Source of the DNA: CAVQCT01 sp964371785 | Lineage (GTDB): Bacteria; Zixibacteria; MSB-5A5; GN15; FEB-12 | Length of the DNA stretch: 64,000 nucleotides | Reading direction: 5' to 3' | Assembly: GCA_964371785.1 (NCBI GenBank) | Contig: CAYJOL010000010.1 | Location: 62,001-126,000 of the forward strand | Shown: positions 17,372 through 24,810 of the stretch, in pieces | How positions within the stretch are numbered: the first letter of the stretch is position 1 | Layout: each line of letters opens with the position of its first letter | Position numbers and translations under genes: made by a program | Notes under the pieces: generated by a model | The model's input: the letters and a program-made list of their open reading frames with translations, nothing else | Database searches by the model: none | Told to the model about the DNA's origin: nothing

Positions 17372-20300
17372 TTACAAGTTAACTTCGAATCCGACACGCA
17401 CCTGGCGGCCATAATCCCAGTTAGCCGGGTTGTTCTCATATGAGGTACCACCCATCACTACACCGCTCTGGTTGTTCTGCGTGTCCGGCCGACCGGTATT
17501 CGCGTACACCGTGTTGACGTTCTTATTGTCGAAGATGTTTTCCACCCACACGATGAAGCTGTTGTTCATGCCGAATACCCGGAAGTCCTTACTGAATCGG
17601 ACGTCGAAATTGATGACCGACGGTTTCCGCAAGGAGTTGCGCTGGATGTTTTCGCCCTGCGCCGTAGTCAGATTCGGGTAGGTCCGGTCCGGTGTATACG
17701 GACGGCCGCTCTCGAAGAACGTCTGAATGTCCATCGACCAGCCGTTAATGATCGGAATACCGAACAGGCGGGGCCGGACGTTCGACGGTACATAGAACTG
17801 GACGCTCGCCTTCAGACTGTGGCGAACGTCGTTATCCAGAGGCGCCTCATCGAGCGGATCGCGCCCAAGTTCGAAATCACTGAGATAGTCGGTATTGGTC
17901 TGCGAGGCTTTGCCGAACGCGTATGCGTAGGTATAGCTCAACTGGCCGTTGACATATCCGCCGCCGCGTTTTTCGAGGGTGAGCTCAAAACCACGGCTGC
18001 GGCCATAGTCGCTGTTGCGATACTGCTGACGGGTCAGACCGCCCACGCGGACCGACTTGCTGTTAATCTTGTCGAACTCATCTTTGAAGTAACCTGAGAT
18101 GTCGACCGAGTAATTCTCGCTCATGGCATACTTCACGCCGAATGAGTACTGGATGGTCTTCTGATAATCGAGGTTGTAGTTACCAACGACCGTATTCAGG
18201 TTGACCGAGGTCGTGTTGCGCTGATACATGTACAGGAGGCTCGGGCGCTGATAGAAGTGACCGTAATTGAAGTGCACTTTCGCCTTGTCCGAAATCGGGT
18301 AGGAGAAACCGATACGCGGAGAAATCTTCTGACGGTCACCCAGAATGATACCGGAACCGAGGTCGTCATTACGCGCGACATCGATGAGCTTGTTCTTATC
18401 CTGCAGGAAGAAATCCCACCGGACGCCGAGGTTCGCAATCATGGAACCGTATTCAAGTTTGTCGCGGAAGTAAACAGTACCACTCCATGGAGCGTAAGCG
18501 AACATATCACGGAACGAACCGCGATCAGGATACGGTCCGCCGTCGGGACGGCCGTTATACGGAAGGTACGGTTGCTGAATTTCCTGGTAAACGAAATCTT
18601 CTTCTTTCATGGAGCCGCCGAGTTTGAGCTCGTGGTTACCCAGTTGCCAGAACAGCTTGCCTTCAGCACGGTAGGTCTTGGTTTTGCGATAATGCCAGGT
18701 AGCATCCGAACTGAAGCTTCCCGGATCATAAAAAGTACTCGCGCCGCCACCATCGTGCTTGCCATTGCCGTTGACATCTTCAAACGGTTCTCCGGTGTCA
18801 AATACACCGTTGGGCGCGTCATACAGGCCGTTGCCGTTGCGATCCACAAACGGAATTCCCGGTTCCCATAGATCCTCCGGTCCGTTGTGGCGGCCGTCAT
18901 GGTTGAAGTCCTGGTTGTCAGCGCCAACCGAGCGGACAAAAAGGTCGATTCCGAGGTCATAGAACCCGTTGCCGTTCAGATCGGTAAACGGTTCCCCGAT
19001 AACTGAATCACCGTCTATATATGGCTCCTCAGTCCGCTTGTTGATATGTGATACGAGACTCGAATCGAGCAGGCCGTTTCCGTTAACGTCGTGCAAGAAG
19101 TCACCCCGATCCCAGACGCCGTTACCGTTCACGTCAACATATGGCTCACTTTCGAGGTTGTCCAGATAACCGTTGCTGTTAAAGCGGAAAGTGCTGGGGT
19201 CGATTGTCGCCCCTTGAACGTTCTGGTCAATGGCATAGCCTTCACCGCGCGTGAAGCCCGGGCCGGACAGGTCCGTACCGTATTCCATCGTGTCGGGGAA
19301 CAGATTTACGATCGGTTCAGGAGCATCGTACTTGCCATTGCTGTTCAGATCGTCGTAGCTCTCCCACTGATAGTTCAGATCGTACTGGTCAGGATTGAGA
19401 CCATGACCCGGATTGTTCGGGTCGCTCGGCTGCTGAGTGAGGCCGTTCTCGGCATACGAGAGAACCGCTTCATAATTCATGTTCTTGGAAAGTGACTGCG
19501 AGATTTCAACCGAGGCGGTCCGCCATTTCTCAACCTGGAGCGGCGCAGTCGCAGCGGAATACCGGTATGTCCAATCAAAAAGGGTCGACCGGGTCTCCGT
19601 ACTCTTATAGGAGAAAATCATTTTCAGGTTCTGCGTCGGACGGAACTTGATATTGCTCATCCAGAAGTATCTATTATAGTCCCGTTCAGGAATCCCCAGA
19701 CCGAGCAGGTTAAACGACGAGTTCCGGGCGTGAGTTATCGGGGTATCATAAGCGCCATACTGATAGGCGCCATCGGTCTTATCGACCTCGGCGTACACAT
19801 AATAGGTCAACTCATTATCTTCGAGCGAGTTGATGCCGAGCGCCGGAAGAATCTTGCTCCGAAATATCGGGTCCGGTCCGCTAATCGAGAACCGGTAGAA
19901 ATCATGGTTATTTGAGTATTTGTTGAGGCTCTTGTTGCCGAAATCGTCGGTAATATACTGTGCGTTGATTCTGCGCGCATCTTTGGAACCAGTCTGGGTC
20001 GTAATCTTCACGATACCGGAAAGCGCATCTCCGTATTCCGGGTCGAATCCGTCTTTGATAACGGTGAATTCCTGAATCGAACCCGACACCAGCGAGAGGT
20101 TCGCGCCCGCCTGGCCCAAACCACCGAGGGGGTCACCGATCGGCACGCCGTCCATAATGTAGCTTACTTCACCGGCACGACCGCCGCGAATGAAGACTTC
20201 GCCGCTATTGTTGGTCACGACGCCGCTAACCTGCGTAAGCAGCTCATCAACCGTGGTCACCGGCTGACGCTCGATTGTTTCTTTGCTGATGGTAACCTGA

Positions 20301-20710
20301 TTTTCGGTGATGAACTTATCGATGATTTCGTGTTCGCCCTTTACCGTAATTTCCACATCGAGCTCAGAAACCTTCTTGGTCATCTGCTGATTTATTTCGG
20401 TGGTGAGGTCTGCGTTGACAACCACGTCGGTTACGGTCACCGTATTGTACTCAAGACTGGTGATCTTCAGTTCGTATTTGTTAGGTTCGAGCTGGAGAAT
20501 CTGATACTTGCCGTCCAAGTTCGTCTGAGCGCCACGCGTGGTTCCGACGACTTGCACGGATGCGCCGATAACCAGTTCGCCGGTTTCTTTATCGGTGATC
20601 AGGCCCTTGATGGAACCGGTCGCGGCCGCGAAGAGATTTATAGGCAAAGCGGCGGTACACGCCAACAGGACTAGCAGATATACCCAACGCTGCTTACCAA
20701 ATCTTTGCAT
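17372..20710 (-). CDS. TonB-dependent outer-membrane receptor with Ca-binding-type loop repeats
   Basis: This 1,112-residue receptor has a signal peptide (about 1-28), an N-terminal carboxypeptidase-regulatory-like Ig domain (GSIKGLITDKETGELVIGASV), a plug domain (TVDELLTQVSGVV...FIRGGRAGEVSYIMDGVPIGDP) and a 22-strand-type barrel ending RVGFEVNL. Around residues 450-690 an extracellular part contains seven DxNGNGxxD-like motifs (DVNGNGVWD, DLNGNGFYD, DRNGNGLYD, DVNGNGKHD and variants), the calcium-loop pattern of dockerins and thrombospondin type 3 repeats. An AGGAGG ribosome site precedes the ATG. It is the first gene of the receptor-barrel-lipoprotein operon and should import an unknown ligand; the neighbours do not reveal which. 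Confidence 0.95.
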   Translation of the reverse strand: MQRFGKQRWVYLLVLLACTAALPINLFAAATGSIKGLITDKETGELVIGASVQVVGTTRGAQTNLDGKYQILQLEPNKYELKITSLEYNTVTVTDVVVNADLTTEINQQMTKKVSELDVEITVKGEHEIIDKFITENQVTISKETIERQPVTTVDELLTQVSGVVTNNSGEVFIRGGRAGEVSYIMDGVPIGDPLGGLGQAGANLSLVSGSIQEFTVIKDGFDPEYGDALSGIVKITTQTGSKDARRINAQYITDDFGNKSLNKYSNNHDFYRFSISGPDPIFRSKILPALGINSLEDNELTYYVYAEVDKTDGAYQYGAYDTPITHARNSSFNLLGLGIPERDYNRYFWMSNIKFRPTQNLKMIFSYKSTETRSTLFDWTYRYSAATAPLQVEKWRTASVEISQSLSKNMNYEAVLSYAENGLTQQPSDPNNPGHGLNPDQYDLNYQWESYDDLNSNGKYDAPEPIVNLFPDTMEYGTDLSGPGFTRGEGYAIDQNVQGATIDPSTFRFNSNGYLDNLESEPYVDVNGNGVWDRGDFLHDVNGNGLLDSSLVSHINKRTEEPYIDGDSVIGEPFTDLNGNGFYDLGIDLFVRSVGADNQDFNHDGRHNGPEDLWEPGIPFVDRNGNGLYDAPNGVFDTGEPFEDVNGNGKHDGGGASTFYDPGSFSSDATWHYRKTKTYRAEGKLFWQLGNHELKLGGSMKEEDFVYQEIQQPYLPYNGRPDGGPYPDRGSFRDMFAYAPWSGTVYFRDKLEYGSMIANLGVRWDFFLQDKNKLIDVARNDDLGSGIILGDRQKISPRIGFSYPISDKAKVHFNYGHFYQRPSLLYMYQRNTTSVNLNTVVGNYNLDYQKTIQYSFGVKYAMSENYSVDISGYFKDEFDKINSKSVRVGGLTRQQYRNSDYGRSRGFELTLEKRGGGYVNGQLSYTYAYAFGKASQTNTDYLSDFELGRDPLDEAPLDNDVRHSLKASVQFYVPSNVRPRLFGIPIINGWSMDIQTFFESGRPYTPDRTYPNLTTAQGENIQRNSLRKPSVINFDVRFSKDFRVFGMNNSFIVWVENIFDNKNVNTVYANTGRPDTQNNQSGVVMGGTSYENNPANWDYGRQVRVGFEVNL

Positions 20711-20925
20711 AACGTATCCTCCTGGATATATAAGAAATACTTTTTGCCATATTCAGGTCGTGTCCGGCGGCATGAACGCGTGAACGCATCTACCCAATCG
20801 CTGCTTACACACTACCTATCGCTGAGTTGATGTTGGTGAGGAGTACCGGCGGGCTAATTCCCAACCTAATTAGAATTAACCGTTTACGCTAAGTGTTTCT
20901 CCTTCATCTATTTCAACAAAACTCG

Positions 20926-20955
20926 AAGATACCCCGTAACCCGACGGAAAGTCAA
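20926..20955 (-). promoter_or_regulatory. Sigma-70 promoter of the TonB receptor operon
   Basis: TTGACT (20950-20955), an 18-bp spacer and TATCTT (20926-20931) on the minus strand. The predicted leader is about 210 nt before the AGGAGG and ATG at 20710. The -35 region (cTTGACTTTCcGTCG) is almost identical to that of the fur promoter (cTTGACTTTCgGTCG). Confidence 0.55.
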
Positions 20956-20982
20956 GCGATTTTTTCCCCGACGCGGGGGGTA

Positions 20983-21819
20983 TCACGCACCTAATAGACT
21001 ACTTTTGGTTGGCTTGTGTTTAAAAATATCGCGACGCGAAAAAGGATTTTCTTTGATGTACGCGGCGTGGGTGCGGATAGCATTGAGGTCAGCGCCGGCG
21101 ACCGTACTGTCCTGACAGAGCGAACCGAAATGATCCGCAAAAGATGCGCCGAACACCTGCCGGTAGTGCGTGAACGACTTCTCGTTCATAAGTACTAATT
21201 TATTTGCCGGTAACTGGTTATCGCCAGGAAACGCGAGAGCCGGATGGTCCGCGACGCCGTTGATTTTTATCGCTCCATGCTGAAGGATCGCCTGTTCTAC
21301 GCGCCGCTGGGCCGACGCGACAATTTTCCCCTGTCCGGTAACGACTTCATGCCTTGCGTGCGAGGCGAAGCAAGGTGCTTTGTGAAAAAATTCCGGTCTG
21401 GCATTCTCCCGGGAAGATTGCTTTACATAATTCGACTGAATTCCGATGCGATCCAGAAAATCTACCAGCACGTCCGCTATCATCGCTGAGCTTGCGGCCA
21501 CCGAGCCATGTGTCATCGATGACACCGCGCCGGAGTCCTTGAGCGCGACGGAATAAGTCAGTTCACCCGGATCATGGTAGAGCGCCCGACCGCCGGTTGC
21601 CCGTCGGATAGCAGGTGTGTCCCCTAATTGCTCCAGTTTCAGAGCTGATTCCGGACGCTGATTGAAACCAAAGGTGATTGCCCCGACTTTCCAGGTATAC
21701 AGCCGAATAGCCACGCGGTCAGGGTGCTCGAGTGCCTGGCCGAGCATCCATTCATCGAATGCCATGTTGAAATACGGATCGGCCGCAAAATGACTATAGC
21801 AGATGAGATTCATTTTCAT
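20983..21819 (-). CDS. Octanoyltransferase/lipoate ligase of the LplA-LipM family
   Basis: This 278-residue protein has the biotin/lipoate A/B ligase fold. It shows RRATGGRALYHDPGELTYS (lipoyl-binding loop), GKIVASAQRRVEQAILQHGAIKI (the conserved SAQRR and LQHG motifs) and the segment KAPCFASHARHEV. The cysteine there is residue 150. As I recall, the acyl-carrying cysteine of B. subtilis LipM is also Cys150, and the protein has LipM's length and no C-terminal LplA accessory domain. I therefore favour an octanoyl-ACP:protein octanoyltransferase, which would supply the substrate for LipA (56608-57459). Lipoate-scavenging ligase is the alternative. Two ATGs (residues 1 and 3) are possible starts; neither has a clear ribosome site. 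Confidence 0.85.
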   Translation of the reverse strand: MKMNLICYSHFAADPYFNMAFDEWMLGQALEHPDRVAIRLYTWKVGAITFGFNQRPESALKLEQLGDTPAIRRATGGRALYHDPGELTYSVALKDSGAVSSMTHGSVAASSAMIADVLVDFLDRIGIQSNYVKQSSRENARPEFFHKAPCFASHARHEVVTGQGKIVASAQRRVEQAILQHGAIKINGVADHPALAFPGDNQLPANKLVLMNEKSFTHYRQVFGASFADHFGSLCQDSTVAGADLNAIRTHAAYIKENPFSRRDIFKHKPTKSSLLGA

Positions 21820-21860
21820 TCAGCAATGATAACATAATTGCCTGTGGCTCACAAGTCATC

Positions 21861-23741
21861 TCATTGAAGTGGGTTGACGATCAGTGACGCTGTCTCAGTC
21901 GAATCATAGCCCAACTGCTTGAAGTCGAGCGCTCCCGACGGGCTGTGGCAGTCGCCGCAGGACAAGGCGCCTTCGCGACGGATCGAGTGACTGATTTCCA
22001 ACGATGCATCCGTGGGAATCCATCGCGGCTCGACGTGCTTCAACGAGACAACATCATCATACGAGCCTGTGTGCCAGCTGTCAGCGCCCATAAAGGACAT
22101 GAATTTGTCCATCATATAATACTTGAACATCGTTCCATACATCATCTTCATCATGCTTTTCTTCATTTCTGCCGAAGCTGCCTTATCCGCGTCACCGGTG
22201 GTGTAATAGACGGGCAGGTTATACGGAACATACATGCCGCCGAACGGGGTCATATTAGCCAAGTCGATATGCTGTTTCCCTTGAAATCGTTTCATGGCAA
22301 AAAGTTTCGATGGTCTCCCTTGTTTAGCGATGGGTCGCATCACTTTTTCATACCAACCGGCATAGTCAAAGTTCTTGTATTCCGGCCAGGCGAATCCGGC
22401 GTCATAGAATCGGTACAGGTTTTTTCCATTCGGGTTGTCGCCGATCGGATTACCCAGGAAAGTAGCATCGCCATTCCACCACCGATACACAATGCCCTGG
22501 TCGGGCTGGGTCGCCTTGACCGTGTCGGTGTAGACGTATATGTCTTCATCGGGCTCAAAGACCGTTTTACTAAAATCACGCATGGTGGCGTTATCCGCCT
22601 GAAGGCTGGGGATGTGGCAGGTTTGACACGCAATCTTTTCGGTATGGGCATTCAAGTAATCCGCTAACTCCGGATTCTCACTGTGTGGGGCTTTAGTGTG
22701 ACAGTTTTCGCAGGCGACCTCGACAAACGGGAGATCGTTGGCCATTAAAGTAGTGGTGTGTGTTCCCTTGGCGATATAGTGACCCTCGGTAACATGGCAG
22801 TCAATGCACTCTACACCGGCGGCGGCATGCACGTCCCAGCTCGGCGAATAAGGCGTCCCGCGCTTGGATCCGGGGTGCAGAACACGGGGGCGGTTGGTGC
22901 CGGTGTTCAGTTGACTCTCCATGAATGAGGAGTCCATCGGGTCGATATAGATGTCCCCGCCAAAATTATGCTGGTGGCACCTGAGGCACATCTGCGATGT
23001 AGGTTTGCCCACCGACATGGCGGCATACATGGAGCGGTCCTGCGTCCAGCGTCTGCGGCCATTGGCATCAATAGCAATCTGCTTCTTGTTCATGTCGTAA
23101 GCAACCGCATGGCAAATCAGACAGTCTATAGCATCTTTCTCCTCTTGGGTGGTCGTGTACCCGGGCATCATATCACCCAGCGGAGCCTGATACTCACCCC
23201 CAATATGGCACTGCCCGCACCCTTCGGAGAGCGTATCGCCTTTTTCGGTGACGACAATCTCGGCCCAGGCGGTCATCGCAAACGAGCCCGGTTTTGGACA
23301 GGGACGATTGATTTTGCCCATCGGGAAATTGTCGGCCAGCTTTCCGCTGAATCCGTACACGTTCGGATGACGCTTGGTGTAGAAACGGTAATGTGCGGAG
23401 GTCGTAAGGTTTTGCATCAGGTCAACGGTAACCTCGCTGCTGTCACTGGTCGATTTATAAGTAATCTCCTTGTGACAGGTAAGACAGGTCGATGGGCCGT
23501 CGTACGACACAATGCCTGCCTTGCGAAACCGCTCGATATGGTCGAACGTCCGATTGAATTTGGCTTGTAACGCCTCGACATCCCCGGCGATCTGCTGGGC
23601 TGTCTCGGGTTCAGAAACGAATGAGATTTTTGCCGGCCGGCTGTCTGCCGGTAACATCAGATTGATCAACGAAGACCAGTTCATCCACGCCAGGCCGACG
23701 ACGACCGCCAGGATGACCAGAATGGTTATCAAAACTTTCAT
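21861..23741 (-). CDS. Octaheme c-type cytochrome
   Basis: This 626-residue protein is exported or membrane-anchored through an N-terminal helix (about residues 2-21). It has eight CxxCH heme sites: CLTCH (about 84), CGQCH (174), CLICH (206), CLRCH (254), CIDCH (313), CENCH (346), CQTCH (374) and CGDCH (597). The wide gap before the last heme, and a region rich in Met, Lys and Tyr around 500-540, are notable. The heme number and size fit the octaheme tetrathionate-reductase-like family more than HAO, but I cannot see a diagnostic motif for either. GAGGA precedes the ATG by 5 bp. It probably works in periplasmic electron transfer or nitrogen or sulfur compound reduction; the substrate is unknown. 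A weak sigma-54-like element lies at 23834-23849. Confidence 0.88.
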   Translation of the reverse strand: MKVLITILVILAVVVGLAWMNWSSLINLMLPADSRPAKISFVSEPETAQQIAGDVEALQAKFNRTFDHIERFRKAGIVSYDGPSTCLTCHKEITYKSTSDSSEVTVDLMQNLTTSAHYRFYTKRHPNVYGFSGKLADNFPMGKINRPCPKPGSFAMTAWAEIVVTEKGDTLSEGCGQCHIGGEYQAPLGDMMPGYTTTQEEKDAIDCLICHAVAYDMNKKQIAIDANGRRRWTQDRSMYAAMSVGKPTSQMCLRCHQHNFGGDIYIDPMDSSFMESQLNTGTNRPRVLHPGSKRGTPYSPSWDVHAAAGVECIDCHVTEGHYIAKGTHTTTLMANDLPFVEVACENCHTKAPHSENPELADYLNAHTEKIACQTCHIPSLQADNATMRDFSKTVFEPDEDIYVYTDTVKATQPDQGIVYRWWNGDATFLGNPIGDNPNGKNLYRFYDAGFAWPEYKNFDYAGWYEKVMRPIAKQGRPSKLFAMKRFQGKQHIDLANMTPFGGMYVPYNLPVYYTTGDADKAASAEMKKSMMKMMYGTMFKYYMMDKFMSFMGADSWHTGSYDDVVSLKHVEPRWIPTDASLEISHSIRREGALSCGDCHSPSGALDFKQLGYDSTETASLIVNPLQ

Positions 23742-23885
23742 ATAGTCCTCGGCGAGTTAGTGATTCTTTTCACAACTTTGACAGAAATTAAAATGGAATG
23801 ATGCACAATAAAAGGGATTTATTGGTATATTTTTGCCGCCTAGATGCCAGGCAATGTTAATTGAATGGACCAGGAAAGGGAGATC

Positions 23886-24746
23886 TCAGCGCGACGTTCG
23901 TCCGAGAATGGTGGCAAATCGGCCTTCGCGGGCTTTCGCCGCCGGCTCGCCTGCCGCGAAATTGGAATACAGGCTGTCATATTCACAGGCCGTGCAAAGG
24001 CCGCTGTCATGAATGTTCGGGCGAGGTATTCCGACCTGGACAAGTTGCTCAATGATAAATCCGGGCAGGTCAAAATATCCCCGTTCAAAGTGCTTGTTAT
24101 CGCGCCCGTAGTAAGTCAGTACCTGCTCACCTATTTGCTTCCAGACACCGGATTTCGACAGATCATAGTGACATTTCCGAATACACGGCCCGACGGTGAC
24201 CTGGACTTCGGCCGGGGGGCATTCAAGTTCACGATGCATCGTCTTAACCATCGTTGCAGGTAGCTGATTGATGGCGCCGATTAATCCTGCGTGAGCAAGA
24301 CCCAGTGTTCCTGAGGCCTCATGTATGAAGCCGATCGGCGCACAGTCGGCCGTAGTGACCATAGCGTACAGGTCGGGAATTCTCAGAATTACGCCATCGA
24401 TCCCTTTCTTCCATTCCGAATCAGGGGACACAGTTTCGTCAGCGCCTCCCCTCATCAGCTTTCCACCGCCGCGGTGCAACCGCACGGATGAAAGTTGGTT
24501 GAGCAGTTGGTCCTCGGATACTATTAGAATGTTCGTGCTGTGCGTTTGCGGCACGAGAAAGGTCCGGTCATAAGGCACGTGCATGAGCGAACAGAAGTGT
24601 GCCCGATGCGCCAGAACCTCGGCGGGGGTCTCCCGGCTCACCGACATATTACCGAGCGTTCTTGTACTGAAAGCGTGAACAATTCTGTCGGAGGCGGCGC
24701 CGAAGTCGAGCGGCACTACGCCTTTCTGAGGGGAATACAGGGTCAT
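23886..24746 (-). CDS. pgeF: Laccase-domain (PgeF/YlmD) protein
   Basis: This 286-residue protein of the DUF152/Cu-oxidase_4 family has VPQTHSTNI, TADCAPIGFI, GLAHAGLIGA, VGPCIRKCHY and a C-terminal CTACEYDSLYSNFA. The His, Cys and His set forms the zinc site of the family. Members act as purine nucleoside phosphorylases/deaminases on adenosine or as peptidoglycan editing factors, so PgeF is one of several documented roles. An insert around residues 80-105 (SVRLHRGGGKLMRGGADETV) is not obvious in typical members. It lies after the octaheme gene on the same strand, with a 144-bp gap between them. Confidence 0.85.
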   Translation of the reverse strand: MTLYSPQKGVVPLDFGAASDRIVHAFSTRTLGNMSVSRETPAEVLAHRAHFCSLMHVPYDRTFLVPQTHSTNILIVSEDQLLNQLSSVRLHRGGGKLMRGGADETVSPDSEWKKGIDGVILRIPDLYAMVTTADCAPIGFIHEASGTLGLAHAGLIGAINQLPATMVKTMHRELECPPAEVQVTVGPCIRKCHYDLSKSGVWKQIGEQVLTYYGRDNKHFERGYFDLPGFIIEQLVQVGIPRPNIHDSGLCTACEYDSLYSNFAAGEPAAKAREGRFATILGRTSR

Positions 24747-24810
24747 GGGGCAACAAAAAAGGCCGGGCTCAGCCGAGCACGACCGATGGCAGTTTTATTC
24801 GAACTCATGC

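Noticed and set aside
20711..20925. Cobalamin or other riboswitch before the TonB receptor
   Set aside because: No B12-box-like sequence or other riboswitch core was found in the 210-nt leader.
24757..24785. Terminator between the laccase-domain gene and the sigma-54 activator gene
   Set aside because: There is a T6 run, but only a 4-bp stem (GCTC-GGCT-GAGC) separated from it by CCGGCC, so it is not a convincing hairpin.
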